From the NCBI GenBank assembly GCA_934129745.1, contig CAKOWZ010000010.1, positions 1 through 64,000 on the forward strand: a stretch of 64,000 bases of DNA, given 5' to 3'. Source of the DNA: an uncultured Clostridia bacterium (lineage in GTDB: Bacteria; Bacillota; Clostridia; TANB77; CAG-508). The position numbers were made by a program, and so were the translations under genes. The notes below the pieces were generated by a model that ran no database searches, had not been told where the DNA came from, and saw only the letters and a list, made by a program, of their open reading frames with translations. Shown here in pieces: positions 27,808 through 36,897 of the stretch (position 1 is the stretch's first letter; each line of letters opens with the position of its first letter).

Positions 27808-28731
27808 ATGCAAAATGATAAAATAATAAGTTGTTTAGCACATGGAGGTAAAGTAAATGTAAGATGCATAAAATCTACTAATATTGTAGAAACAGCAAGA
27901 AAGGCACATGATTTAAGTCCAACAGCAACAGCTGCATTAGGAAGATTATTAACAATTACAAGTTTAATGGGAAAAGAAATGAAAGGTGAAAAAGGAACAA
28001 TTACAACACGTGTTAAAGGTGATGGACCAATTGGACAAATGACTGCTGTTGCTGATAATTTAGGTAATGTAAAAGGCTTTGTTTCAAATCCACATGTAGA
28101 TATTCCATTAAATCCGGAAAATGGAAAACTAAATGTTGGTGAAGCAGTTGGCAAAAATGGAATGATATATATTATAAAAGATATAGGTCTAAAAGAACCT
28201 TATATAGGTATGACAAAAATCATTTCAGGAGAAATTGCTGAAGATTTTACAAATTATTTTGCAACATCTGAACAAACACCAACAGTTGTAGCACTTGGTG
28301 TTCTAGTTGATAAAAATGGTGTAAAAGCAGCTGGCGGATATCTAATCACTTTAATGCCAGATGCAACAGAAAATGAAATTACTAAACTTGAAAAAGCCCT
28401 AAAATCAGCTGATAGTATAAGTAAAATGCTTAATGATGGCAAAGAATTAATTGAAATTGCTGAAATTGTTACTGGTGATAATAATCTAATGTATTTTGAA
28501 GATGATTATATTCCTGAATTTAAGTGTGATTGCTCTAAAGAAAGAATGGAGAAAAACCTAATTACATTAGGAAAAACTGAACTAAATAATATGATTAATG
28601 ACATGGAAGAAGGCAAAGATATTGAACTTGTTTGCCATTTTTGTAATAAAAAATATTATTTTAGTAAAAATGAATTAGAGCAATTGGGGACGCGTCCCAA
28701 TTGTTCATTTGAGACAACTGGGGACAGATAA
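27808..28731 (+). CDS. hslO: Hsp33 redox-regulated chaperonin
   Basis: The 307-aa Hsp33 is a holdase activated by oxidation of a four-Cys zinc site. The N-terminal domain has LGRLLTITSLMGKEMKGEKG and the GDGPIGQMTAVAD signature. The C-terminal zinc site is CDCS near 239 and CHFC near 273. The last 17 or so residues (EQLGTRPNCSFETTGDR) are encoded by a REP element, so the natural end lay near KYYFSKNEL. ATG at 27808 follows GAGGAG; the earlier GTG at 27799 overlaps that box. Confidence 0.95.
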   Translation: MQNDKIISCLAHGGKVNVRCIKSTNIVETARKAHDLSPTATAALGRLLTITSLMGKEMKGEKGTITTRVKGDGPIGQMTAVADNLGNVKGFVSNPHVDIPLNPENGKLNVGEAVGKNGMIYIIKDIGLKEPYIGMTKIISGEIAEDFTNYFATSEQTPTVVALGVLVDKNGVKAAGGYLITLMPDATENEITKLEKALKSADSISKMLNDGKELIEIAEIVTGDNNLMYFEDDYIPEFKCDCSKERMEKNLITLGKTELNNMINDMEEGKDIELVCHFCNKKYYFSKNELEQLGTRPNCSFETTGDR

Positions 28732-28734
28732 TTA
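28679..28734. repeat. REP-like element fused into the hslO 3' end
   Basis: CAATTGGGGACGCGTCCCAATTG is a perfect palindrome around ACGCGT, followed by GACAACTGGGGACAG. It contains the last coding bases and the stop of hslO. The layout matches the copy at 24569. Confidence 0.85.
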
Positions 28735-28880
28735 TAATAAAAATGTTAGATTATGCTAACTGAAATGTTAAATAAATTAATATAAATAGTAAAATAAATT
28801 GCAAAATTAAAGAAGAAAGGTATTAATTAATTAAAAATACTAATTTATAATATTTTTAATGTAATTGATAATGTGAAAAA

Positions 28881-29333
28881 ATGAAATTTGTAATTCAAAG
28901 AGTACTAAAAGCAAATGTAAAAGCTGATGAAAAAATTTGTGGAAAAATTAATCAAGGTTTTCTTGTTTTAATTGGGATAACTCACAATGATAATGAAAAA
29001 ATAGCTGAAGGAATGATAAATAAATTATTAAAATTAAGAGTATTTAGTGATGAAAATGGAAAAATGAATAAATCAATTAAAGATATAAATGGAGAATTAT
29101 TACTTGTATCACAATTTACTTTATATGCAAATTGTAAAAGAGGTAACAGACCAGATTTTTTAAATGCTGCAAAACCTGATTTTGCAAACGAATTATATGA
29201 ATTTATTATTGATAAATGTAAAAGTGAAATACAAAATGTCCAAACTGGAATTTTCGGAGCAGATATGAAGGTTGAATTAGTAAATGATGGACCTGTTACT
29301 ATTATTTTAGATAGTGAAGATATAGGGTTTTAA
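28881..29333 (+). CDS. dtd: D-aminoacyl-tRNA deacylase
   Basis: The 150-aa DTD hydrolyses D-aminoacyl-tRNA and Gly-tRNA-Ala. Both family signatures are present: SQFTLYA at about 77-83 and the C-terminal NDGPVTIILDS motif (the cross-subunit Gly-cisPro pair). The full family length is kept. There is no good Shine-Dalgarno box before the ATG, so expression may be low or the leader atypical. About 150 AT-rich bases without features separate it from hslO. Confidence 0.95.
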   Translation: MKFVIQRVLKANVKADEKICGKINQGFLVLIGITHNDNEKIAEGMINKLLKLRVFSDENGKMNKSIKDINGELLLVSQFTLYANCKRGNRPDFLNAAKPDFANELYEFIIDKCKSEIQNVQTGIFGADMKVELVNDGPVTIILDSEDIGF

Positions 29334-29446
29334 AAAACTTTGTAATAAAATTTAAATTTGAGTTTGAAATCCAGCAAAAAAAGCTTGTTTTTCAAGCCAA
29401 AAAGTTATATAATAGAAAACAAATTGACAAAAAGGAGATGAATTTT

Positions 29447-29734
29447 ATGCAAGTTAGTGAACAAGAACTTTTACATATTGCAAAATTATCAGATTTAAAA
29501 ATAAATGAAAATGAAATTGAAAATTATAGATTAAATTTAGAGGATATTTTAAATTTTGCTGAAGTTATTAAAAGTGCACCTGTTGATGAATTAGATGAAA
29601 CAATTGATGTTAATGATAATTTTAATGTTTTTAGAAAAGATGAGATTAAGGATTTTGAAGATCAAGACTCATTATTAGAAAACGCACCAGAAAAAGAAAG
29701 AAAAATGTTTAAAATTCCTAAGGTTATTCAATAA
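29447..29734 (+). CDS. gatC: Asp/Glu-tRNA amidotransferase subunit GatC
   Basis: The 95-aa GatC stabilises GatA in the GatCAB complex, which converts Glu-tRNA-Gln and Asp-tRNA-Asn. It has the family pattern: LLHIAKLSDLKINENEIENY, LNFAEVIKSAPVDELDET, and NVFRKDEIKD. The start at 29447 is preferred, with AAAGGAG 9 bases upstream; an ATG at 29438 overlaps that box. It is the first gene of gatCAB. Confidence 0.95.
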   Translation: MQVSEQELLHIAKLSDLKINENEIENYRLNLEDILNFAEVIKSAPVDELDETIDVNDNFNVFRKDEIKDFEDQDSLLENAPEKERKMFKIPKVIQ

Positions 29735-29782
29735 TAATCACACAATAAACAAAATCAATTCCAAAAAAGGAGATGGAAATTA

Positions 29783-31261
29783 ATGAATATTACAGAATTA
29801 ACTGTTCACGAATTACAAGAAAAAATAAAAAACAAAGAACTTACAGTTACAGAAATTACAAATGCTTATATAGATAGAATTAATGAAAAAGAAAAAGATG
29901 TAAATGCATTTATTACATTATTAACAGATGATGCATCAAAAAAAGCAAAAGAAATAGAAGAAAAAATAAATAATGGAGAAATAAATTCTGATTTAGCAGG
30001 AATTCCAATTGGTATAAAAGATAATATTTGTACAAAAGGTGTACGTACAACATGTGCATCAAAAATGCTTGAAAATTTTATCTCACCATATAATGCAACA
30101 ATTGCTCAAAAATTAGATGATGCAGGTTTAATTAATTTAGGTAAAATGAATATGGATGAATTTGCAATGGGATCATCAACAGAAAATTCAGCTTTTGCAA
30201 AAACAAAAAACCCATGGAATTTAAACACAGTTCCAGGTGGTTCATCAGGTGGTTCAGCAGCTGCTGTTGCAGCAGATTTAGTGCCTTGGGCTCTAGGAAG
30301 TGATACAGGAGGATCAATTCGTCAACCAGCATCTTTATGTGGTGTTGTAGGATTAAAACCAACTTATGGTTTAGTTTCTAGATATGGACTAGTTGCATTT
30401 GCATCATCATTTGACCAAATTGGACCAATTACTAAAGATGTTAAAGATTGTGCAATTTTATTAAATTTATTAGCAGGTCATGATGAAAAAGATACAACAT
30501 CAGTTGATATGCCAAAAATTGATTATGTTTCAAAACTAAATAATAATGTTAAAGGCTTAAAAATAGGTGTTCCAAAGGAATTCATAGGAGAAGGAATTAA
30601 TGAAGAAGTTAAATCAGTATTCAAAAAATCAATTGAAAAATATAAAGAATTAGGTGCAGAAATTGTTGAATTTTCATTAGATATTGCTAAATATTGTTTA
30701 GCAGCTTATTACATAATTGCATGTGCTGAAGCAAGCTCAAATTTAGGAAGATTTGATGGAATTCGTTATGGATATAGAACCAAAAATTATGATAATTTAG
30801 AAGAATTATTTGTAAATTCAAGAAGTGAAGGATTTGGACCAGAAGTTAAAAGAAGAATCATTCTTGGAACATATGTATTAAGTTCAGGATATTATGATGC
30901 ATATTACAAAAAAGCACAAAAAGTTCGTACACTTATTAAAAATGAATTTGATAAAGCATTTGAAAAATTTGATGTAATTTTGACACCAACATCACCAACA
31001 GTTGCTTTTGAATCTGGAACAAAATCAAATAATCCATTAGAAATGTATTTAGCAGATATTTGTACAGTTTCTATAAATGTTGCCGGAATACCAGCAATAT
31101 CAATCCCTTGTGGAGTTGATTCAAATGGTATGCCAATTGGTATGCAATTAATTGGAAATAGATTTTCTGAATCTACAATTTTAAATGCAGCTTATACTTT
31201 TGAACAAGCTGTCAAATTTAGAGATAATTTTAAACCAACATTCAAAAAAAGAAAGGATTGA
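29783..31261 (+). CDS. gatA: Asp/Glu-tRNA amidotransferase subunit GatA
   Basis: The 492-aa amidase subunit releases ammonia from Gln for tRNA transamidation. The catalytic triad of the amidase-signature family is visible: Lys79 (GIPIGIKDN), Ser154 ([12 protein letters not shown]) and Ser178 ([11 protein letters not shown]). The full length is conserved. An AAAAGGAG box precedes the ATG. It overlaps the leader of gatB, which starts 5 bases after the gatA stop, so the two are translationally coupled. Confidence 0.98.
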   Translation: MNITELTVHELQEKIKNKELTVTEITNAYIDRINEKEKDVNAFITLLTDDASKKAKEIEEKINNGEINSDLAGIPIGIKDNICTKGVRTTCASKMLENFISPYNATIAQKLDDAGLINLGKMNMDEFAMGSSTENSAFAKTKNPWNLNTVPGGSSGGSAAAVAADLVPWALGSDTGGSIRQPASLCGVVGLKPTYGLVSRYGLVAFASSFDQIGPITKDVKDCAILLNLLAGHDEKDTTSVDMPKIDYVSKLNNNVKGLKIGVPKEFIGEGINEEVKSVFKKSIEKYKELGAEIVEFSLDIAKYCLAAYYIIACAEASSNLGRFDGIRYGYRTKNYDNLEELFVNSRSEGFGPEVKRRIILGTYVLSSGYYDAYYKKAQKVRTLIKNEFDKAFEKFDVILTPTSPTVAFESGTKSNNPLEMYLADICTVSINVAGIPAISIPCGVDSNGMPIGMQLIGNRFSESTILNAAYTFEQAVKFRDNFKPTFKKRKD

Positions 31262-31266
31262 ATTAT

Positions 31267-32709
31267 ATGATAAGAGATGACTATGAAGTCGTAATAGGTC
31301 TTGAAATACATGCTGAACTTAAAACTAAAACAAAGATTTTTTGCTCTTGCAAAAATGAATTTGGTGGTGAGCCAAATACACACTGTTGTCCAGTTTGTAT
31401 GGCTATGCCAGGTGCATTACCTGTTTTAAATGAAAAAGTTGTTGAATATGCTGTTAAAGCTGGTTTAGCAACAGGTTGTACAATTTCAAAAGACAGCAAA
31501 AATGATAGAAAAAATTATTTTTATCCAGACACACCAAGAGCATACCAAATTTCTCAATTTGATAAACCTCTTTGTGAACATGGTTCAGTTGAAATAGAAG
31601 ATGATAATGGAAATAAAAAAGATATTGGAATTTTAAGAATTCATATAGAAGATGATGCAGGAAAATTAAATCACAATGAATTTGGGGCTGGAAGTTTAAT
31701 TGATTTAAACAGAGCAGGAGTTCCTTTAATTGAAATTGTCTCAATGCCAGATATGCGTTCTGCAAAAGAAGCAGAAAAATATATGAGAAAAATTAAATCT
31801 GTATTAGAATATATTGAAGTTTCAGATTGTAAAATGGAAGAAGGTTCACTTCGTGCTGATGTCAATGTTTCTGTAAGAAAAAAAGGTGTAAAAGAATTTG
31901 GAACACGTACAGAAATGAAAAATATGAGCTCTTTTAGATCAATTGTTAGAGCTATTGAATATGAAGCTGAAAGACAAATTGATGTTATTGAAAATGGTGG
32001 AAAAATTTATCAAACAACTTTAAGATGGGATGATATTTCAGGAAAGACTTTCGCAATGAGAGACAAAGAAGATGCTCAAGATTACAGATATTTCCCAGAA
32101 CCAGATTTAGTTGCAATACGATTATCTGACGAATATATTGAAAATGTTAGAAAATCTTTACCTGAATTACCTGAAAGCAGAAGAGAAAGATATTTAACAC
32201 AATATAAATTATCTGAAAAAGATGCTAGATTATTAACAGCCTCAAAATATTTATCTGATTTATTTGAAGGAGCTTTAAAAGAATGTGGTAATGCAAAAGT
32301 AGTTGCTAACTGGATTTTATCTGATATATCAAGAATTTTAAATGAAAATGAAATGGAACCAAATGAAATTCCATTCACATCTTCTGAACTTGCTAAATTA
32401 GTTACTTTAATAGATAAAGGAACTATAAGTTCTGCAATTGCTAAAAAAGTTATAGAAGAATTGTTTGAAAATCCACAAGACCCTGAAATTATAATCAAAG
32501 AAAAAGGATGGATTCAAATTTCTGATGAAGGTGCTATTAAAGAAGTTGTAATGAAAATTCTTGAAGCAAATCCTCAATCTGTAGCAGATTATAAAGGAGG
32601 AAAAGACAGGGCTCTAGGATTTTTAGTTGGTCAAGCTATGAAAGAAACTAAAGGAAAGGCAAACCCTGGAATGTTAAATAAAATGTTTTTGGAAGAACTA
32701 AAAAAATAA
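31267..32709 (+). CDS. gatB: Asp/Glu-tRNA amidotransferase subunit GatB
   Basis: The 480-aa GatB binds the misacylated tRNA and phosphorylates the carboxylate. It has the GLEIHAELKTKTKIFC start, zinc-site Cys (CSCKNEF and HCCPVC), SLRADVNVSVR, and DYRYFPEPDL. The C-terminal YqeY-like domain has IKEKGWIQISDE and NPGMLNKMFLEELKK. ATG at 31267 is chosen from homology (start IRDDYEVVIGLE). A strong terminator follows about 115 bases downstream. Confidence 0.98.
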   Translation: MIRDDYEVVIGLEIHAELKTKTKIFCSCKNEFGGEPNTHCCPVCMAMPGALPVLNEKVVEYAVKAGLATGCTISKDSKNDRKNYFYPDTPRAYQISQFDKPLCEHGSVEIEDDNGNKKDIGILRIHIEDDAGKLNHNEFGAGSLIDLNRAGVPLIEIVSMPDMRSAKEAEKYMRKIKSVLEYIEVSDCKMEEGSLRADVNVSVRKKGVKEFGTRTEMKNMSSFRSIVRAIEYEAERQIDVIENGGKIYQTTLRWDDISGKTFAMRDKEDAQDYRYFPEPDLVAIRLSDEYIENVRKSLPELPESRRERYLTQYKLSEKDARLLTASKYLSDLFEGALKECGNAKVVANWILSDISRILNENEMEPNEIPFTSSELAKLVTLIDKGTISSAIAKKVIEELFENPQDPEIIIKEKGWIQISDEGAIKEVVMKILEANPQSVADYKGGKDRALGFLVGQAMKETKGKANPGMLNKMFLEELKK

Positions 32710-32825
32710 TTGATAATAAAAATGATAGCTAAAAATATAAGGTAAATAAATGAATAATAAAAATGACAGTAAAAAAATTAAACAAACATTTAAATTAACA
32801 ATAAAATAAGTAATATTTAGAAAAA

Positions 32826-32862
32826 GCAAATGTAATTTCCAGAAATTACATTTGCTTTTTTA
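32826..32862 (+). terminator. Terminator downstream of gatB
   Basis: GCAAATGTAATTT and AAATTACATTTGC form a perfect 13-bp stem with a CCAG loop, followed by six T. Confidence 0.95.
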
Positions 32863-32968
32863 GGTGTTTGAGTGTTATTATGGATTTAGAGTAAGTGTAT
32901 AATTTGGAGAAGTGAAACATTTGAAAACATAGCAGATTTGTGTCACTTTACAAAAGGAGGTCTTAATT

Positions 32969-33214
32969 ATGAGTCTTTTAGGTAAAATAAAAAAATTAAA
33001 TTGTAATGATAAAAAAATAAGAAATACAGTTGTAAAAGGAATTGAATTTTCATTTATTTTTTGCTTATTTGCAAGTTATATATTAATTACATACATAGCC
33101 TCTGGAAATGTTTTAGCATATGACATCGGAATTGAAATGACAAAAACAGGGCTATTTTATTTGGTTTGTGTAATTATTTGTGGTATAGGTTTTAATCAAA
33201 TAAAAAGAGATTGA
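32969..33214 (+). CDS. Small membrane protein, unknown
   Basis: The 81-aa protein has two hydrophobic helices (IEFSFIFCLFASYILITYIA and TGLFYLVCVIICGIGF) and a basic N-terminus (MSLLGKIKKLNCNDKKIRN). An AAAGGAGG box lies before the ATG. It has its own transcription unit between two terminators. The family is not recognised. Confidence 0.6.
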   Translation: MSLLGKIKKLNCNDKKIRNTVVKGIEFSFIFCLFASYILITYIASGNVLAYDIGIEMTKTGLFYLVCVIICGIGFNQIKRD

Positions 33215-33280
33215 AAACCAAGTAAAAAGAGAATTAAAATCAAATAAAAAAATGGAAGGTGAGCAAAAAAAATTTAAAAC

Positions 33281-33330
33281 AACCAAAAAAGAAATTGAAG
33301 ATATGAATAATCTTCAATTTCTTTTTGGTT
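33281..33330. terminator. Bidirectional terminator between the membrane gene and rpsT
   Basis: AACCAAAAAGAAATTGAAGAT pairs with ATCTTCAATTTCTTTTTGGTT (one A bulged) around a TGAATA loop. It can serve both convergent genes. Confidence 0.9.
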
Positions 33331-33363
33331 TGTAAAAAACTGTGCACAATTTTTTACTTAAAC

Positions 33364-33630
33364 TTATGCATTAATTGCATTTAATTTTTTTGCTAAATTT
33401 GATTTTTTTCTAGCAGCTGTATTTTTTACTATAACACCTTTTGCGCAAGCTTGATCAATTTTCTTTGTAGCTTGTGAGAATAATGTTGTAGCTTCTTCTT
33501 TATTACCAGCTTCTACAGCTTGTTCGAATTTTTTAACAGCTGATTTATATCCAGATTTAATCATATTGTTTCTTAAAGTTTTCTTTTCAATAACAACAAC
33601 ACGTTTTTTTGCTGATTTAATATTTGGCAT
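33364..33630 (-). CDS. rpsT: 30S ribosomal protein S20
   Basis: The 88-aa basic helical protein has the S20 pattern: [34 protein letters not shown], and [20 protein letters not shown]. The start at 33630 follows GGAGGTG; a six-codon upstream extension would remove that site. It is monocistronic, with its own promoter and terminator. Confidence 0.97.
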   Translation of the reverse strand: MPNIKSAKKRVVVIEKKTLRNNMIKSGYKSAVKKFEQAVEAGNKEEATTLFSQATKKIDQACAKGVIVKNTAARKKSNLAKKLNAINA

Positions 33631-33648
33631 GTTTGCACCTCCGTTCAA

Positions 33649-33952
33649 TTAATTAGTGATTTATAACAAACAATATTCTAACATAAAAAAAACAGTTTTG
33701 CAAGGGGTTAAGATAAAAAAGTTTCTTTTTAAGTTACTGTTCACTACATTAATTAAATTATAGTTAAATTACATCTAAAATTACAAACAAAAACATAAAA
33801 AAAGATATTAAACTATATAAATAAAATGTGTTAAAAAACATTGTTTTTAGAAAATTATGGTGATATAATAAGCAAAATTAGGTTATAAATCATGAAACTT
33901 AAAAATATTATTCATATTAGGTAATTCCTAACAATTTTGTGAGGTGAAGATA
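33649..33952. other. Divergent intergenic region rpsT/GNAT
   Basis: Apart from the rpsT promoter (33675-33703), this AT-rich stretch shows no further gene or RNA. Its right end carries the GAGGTG ribosome site of the gene at 33953. A TATAAT-like box (TGATATAATAAG) lies near 33860. Confidence 0.5.
33675..33703 (-). promoter_or_regulatory. rpsT promoter
   Basis: Minus-strand TTGCAA and TAGAAT are separated by 17 bases, about 45 bases before the start codon. Confidence 0.75.
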
Positions 33953-35374
33953 ATGACTGGAAATTATGAAGTTATTGAAGTTACAAAAGAAAATGAACAA
34001 CAATATTTAAAAGGTATTGTTGAATTAGAAGAATTGGTATTAGACAAAATGGAAAAATCTGGTAGAATTGGTCAACTTTTTATAACAAGTGAAAATGACA
34101 TAAAAGATTATATAGAATCTAATTCTAATCATGTAATGGTTGCAATAAATAATTCTGATAAATCTATAATTTCTACAGCTTATATAACTCAAGGACAACA
34201 AGATTTTTCTTATAATGATATTACTAAATATGTTAAAAGTGGGGAAGATTATACAAAATTTGTTAGGTCTAAATATTCAAAAAATGAATATGAGCATAAT
34301 CTTAGAAAAACATATATTGATAAAATAACTGCTTTTGTATATGCAAGAGATATGATATTAAAAGAAAATAATATTGATAAACTAGATGAAATGACTGAAG
34401 AACAAAAAAATGCGATATTTATGGAATTTGTTGAAAATGAACGTAAAGATACAAAAAATGGATTTCAAGAAGTAAGCAAAATTCGTGAAAGTTTAAATAA
34501 AAATATGGCTGCATATATGAAATTTGTAAAGAAAAATATAGAAGGTTATCGTAATTTTTATTGGGCAGATTTTGAATTTTTAAAGAAAAATTGTGAACAT
34601 AATAAACCTGAAGATATAGGAAAAAAATCAAATAATTTATTTGGAAAAATATTTAAAATATTAAAAGAAAATGATTCAGAAGAAAATAGTGAAAAACAAA
34701 TATGTACATATGATTCAACAATGGAAACATATGACAAAATAATGAGTTATCAAAAATATAATATTAAAGATATGAGTCATTGCCAAAATAAAAGCAAATA
34801 TTTTAATGCAAATACATCAAATACAATTGAATTAGATACATATATAACACATCCAAATAATAGAGAAAATGGTATTGCTAGAATTGTTGTTTTAAATGGA
34901 TTAAAAAAATCTTTAAATCAAGTTTTGAAAAATGAAAAAAATTCAGAAATTTTTATTGCATCTACATTACATCAAGACAATTTATCTTCAAAATATGTTT
35001 CAGAATTTTTTGGACTAACAGATTATATATTTGTTAATAGAAGAACAGGAAGAGATAGGCAGGTACATTTATTTGGAATGAAAAGAGAAGATGTTCCAGA
35101 ATATCTTAGAAAAATGGAGAAAAAAATAGCTGTTTTGTATGGATATAATCCATCAAAAATTGATATTAATGATAATGAAAAATTGAAAATTATAAATGAA
35201 CAACTTAATTATGAAATTAATGAATTACAAAGATTAAATGAAATCAAAAATCTAGAAAAACATCAAAAATTTAGTGGATATATAAAAGTTAAAAAAAGTA
35301 AAATCGAACAGTTGAAAGAAATGAAAAATAGTATTAAAATTGAAAAGGAAAATATAGGTTTAAGAGGTTTATAG
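33953..35374 (+). CDS. Large GNAT-like protein with helical insertion
   Basis: The 473-aa protein resembles a GNAT acetyltransferase split by a large insertion. The N-terminus has strand segments HVMVAINNSDKSIISTAYIT. A helical region follows at about 90-250. A C-terminal GNAT-like part reads LDTYITHPNNRENGIARIVV then IFIASTLHQDNLSSKYVSEF and FGLTDYIFVNRRTGRDRQVH. R-E-N-G-I-A resembles the acetyl-CoA-binding R/Q-x-x-G-x-G/A loop. It ends in a coiled coil. ATG at 33953 is set by GAGGTGAAG. The stop codon lies inside the repeat at 35363. The substrate is unknown. Confidence 0.6.
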   Translation: MTGNYEVIEVTKENEQQYLKGIVELEELVLDKMEKSGRIGQLFITSENDIKDYIESNSNHVMVAINNSDKSIISTAYITQGQQDFSYNDITKYVKSGEDYTKFVRSKYSKNEYEHNLRKTYIDKITAFVYARDMILKENNIDKLDEMTEEQKNAIFMEFVENERKDTKNGFQEVSKIRESLNKNMAAYMKFVKKNIEGYRNFYWADFEFLKKNCEHNKPEDIGKKSNNLFGKIFKILKENDSEENSEKQICTYDSTMETYDKIMSYQKYNIKDMSHCQNKSKYFNANTSNTIELDTYITHPNNRENGIARIVVLNGLKKSLNQVLKNEKNSEIFIASTLHQDNLSSKYVSEFFGLTDYIFVNRRTGRDRQVHLFGMKREDVPEYLRKMEKKIAVLYGYNPSKIDINDNEKLKIINEQLNYEINELQRLNEIKNLEKHQKFSGYIKVKKSKIEQLKEMKNSIKIEKENIGLRGL

Positions 35375-35400
35375 GCAAATCCTTTGTAAAAACCTAAATA
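35363..35400 (+). repeat. Short hairpin repeat, copy 2
   Basis: An AGGTTT/AAACCT stem with a loop containing ATAGGCAAATCCTTTG is almost identical to 23-60. It includes the stop codon of the GNAT-like gene and ends 22 bases before the M23 peptidase start. Confidence 0.5.
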
Positions 35401-35421
35401 CAATAAAAGGATATGATTTTT

Positions 35422-36024
35422 ATGAAAAATGTTGAATATACATGGCCAATAATTCCTAAATATAAAGTATGTGAACATGATAAATATGGAATAAGAAATA
35501 ATCATTATGTTATTTTTAAACAAAGAGCTCATTCTGGATTTGATATAACTGCAGATTATGGAACTGATGTTAAATCTATGGCAAATGGAAAAGTTATTTG
35601 CACTGGATTTGATGGGACAACTACTGAGGGATTTGATAGATTTAATATGGGTTATGGTAACAGAGTTGAAATATTAAATGATGATGGTAGAAGATGTGTT
35701 TATGGACATTTAAGTGAAATATTTGTTAAAAAAGGAGATATTGTTAATAATAATACAATTATCGGAAAAACTGGATGTTCAGGAGGCTCAAGGGTCCCAC
35801 ATTTACATATTGAAATTAGAAAAAATAATACAGAACAAACAGGTTTAGATTATACTTTAAATCCTTTAGATGTTTTACCTAAATTCGATTTTTCTGTATT
35901 AAAAGAGGAATTTACAGTAGAACCATATGCGAAATTATGGAAAAAAATGGCTTCAGAAGAAAATCCATGGGGGTTTAGCAAAGATGATGTTTGGTATAGT
36001 GAAGATGAAAATTATATAAAGTAA
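35422..36024 (+). CDS. M23 family metallopeptidase
   Basis: The 200-aa LytM-type zinc peptidase would cleave peptidoglycan cross-bridges or stem peptides. Zinc ligands are visible in HSGFD (first His and Asp, about 38-42), and the catalytic HxH is in PHLHIEI near 136. The glycine-rich MGYGNRVEI and YGHLSEIFVKKGDIV motifs also fit. There is no signal peptide, so export is unexplained; it might act after lysis or through another route. The start at 35422 gives the best RBS spacing (AAAGGA at 10 bases). Confidence 0.85.
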   Translation: MKNVEYTWPIIPKYKVCEHDKYGIRNNHYVIFKQRAHSGFDITADYGTDVKSMANGKVICTGFDGTTTEGFDRFNMGYGNRVEILNDDGRRCVYGHLSEIFVKKGDIVNNNTIIGKTGCSGGSRVPHLHIEIRKNNTEQTGLDYTLNPLDVLPKFDFSVLKEEFTVEPYAKLWKKMASEENPWGFSKDDVWYSEDENYIK

Positions 36025-36082
36025 ATTTTTCACAAAAAGGTTGAAATATTTTAATAAACAATATATAATGAAATCATGAATT

Positions 36083-36121
36083 AGGAAAAGTGAGCATCAA
36101 TGGATTTTTTGCACCTTTTCC
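36083..36121 (+). promoter_or_regulatory. Leader hairpin upstream of hpf
   Basis: GGAAAAGTG pairs with CACCTTTTCC (one bulge), 41 bases before the hpf start codon. Structured leaders upstream of raiA/hpf genes are known in Firmicutes (raiA motifs), but I cannot assign this one. A TATAATG -10-like box lies at about 36063. Confidence 0.5.
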
Positions 36122-36162
36122 AAAACTAAAGAAAGACTAACTAGAAAAAAGGAGTGATTGTT

Positions 36163-36696
36163 ATGAAAATAAAAATAACAGGGAAGGATTTAAAAGCTAC
36201 AGATGCAATCAAAGATTATGTTGAGAAAAAGAGTGAAAGATTACAAAAATATTCAGAAGATGAAATTGATGTACAAGTAACAATTAAAACAGAGGGCATT
36301 AATCAAGTTGCAGAATTAAGCGCAAATATTAATGGAGATATCTATAGAGCTGTAACAGAAAATAAAGATTTATATGCATCAATTGATAAAGATATAGATA
36401 TAATAGAAGGTCAAATTAGAAAAACAAAAGCAAAAAAAGATAAACAAAATATGAGTGGTTCAATTAAAAACGCTGTTGAAATTAGCTTTGGTGCTGAAGA
36501 CCATAAAGTAGAAAATGAAATTTTAAAAACAGCTTATTATGATGTAAAACCTATGTCAGCAGAAGATGCTAAATTAGTTTTATCTGAAAAAAGAGATGCA
36601 TTTTTAGCATTTGTTAATATTGATACAAATAAAGTAAATGTTATTTTTAAATTAAAAGATGGTAAAAATTTTGGTTTAGTTGAACCAGAAGCATAA
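36163..36696 (+). CDS. hpf: Ribosome hibernation promoting factor, long form
   Basis: The 177-aa long HPF dimerises 70S ribosomes into inactive 100S particles. The N-terminal HPF/RaiA domain (1-100) begins MKIKITGKDLKATDAIKDYV. The C-terminal dimerisation domain (about 120-177) has KPMSAEDAKLVL and the FLAFVNIDTNKVNVIFK core. The long form is the Firmicutes type. ATG at 36163 follows AAAGGAGTG. A leader hairpin and a strong terminator frame it as a single unit. Confidence 0.95.
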   Translation: MKIKITGKDLKATDAIKDYVEKKSERLQKYSEDEIDVQVTIKTEGINQVAELSANINGDIYRAVTENKDLYASIDKDIDIIEGQIRKTKAKKDKQNMSGSIKNAVEISFGAEDHKVENEILKTAYYDVKPMSAEDAKLVLSEKRDAFLAFVNIDTNKVNVIFKLKDGKNFGLVEPEA

Positions 36697-36722
36697 ATTT
36701 AAATAATTAAAAACAGATTAAT

Positions 36723-36780
36723 AAATCCAGAAATTTCAATGATATTAGATGTAAATTGAAATTTTTGGATTTATTTTTTT
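36723..36780 (+). terminator. hpf terminator
   Basis: AAATCCAGAAATTTCAAT pairs with ATTGAAATTTTTGGATTT, followed by a run of seven T. Confidence 0.9.
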
Positions 36781-36897
36781 GTGGAATTATAAGCTAAAAA
36801 ACAAAGGCAAATTTCCATAAAAAAGGCACATAATTTGACAATAGAACAAAAATTTGGTATAATAAAGTGATGTTAATAAAATAAGGAGGAGATACAA

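Noticed and set aside
30132..30362. Reading frames antisense to gatA and similar frames antisense to leuS, gatB and porB
   Set aside because: Leu/Gln- or Ser/Phe-rich shadows of strongly conserved genes, with no RBS.
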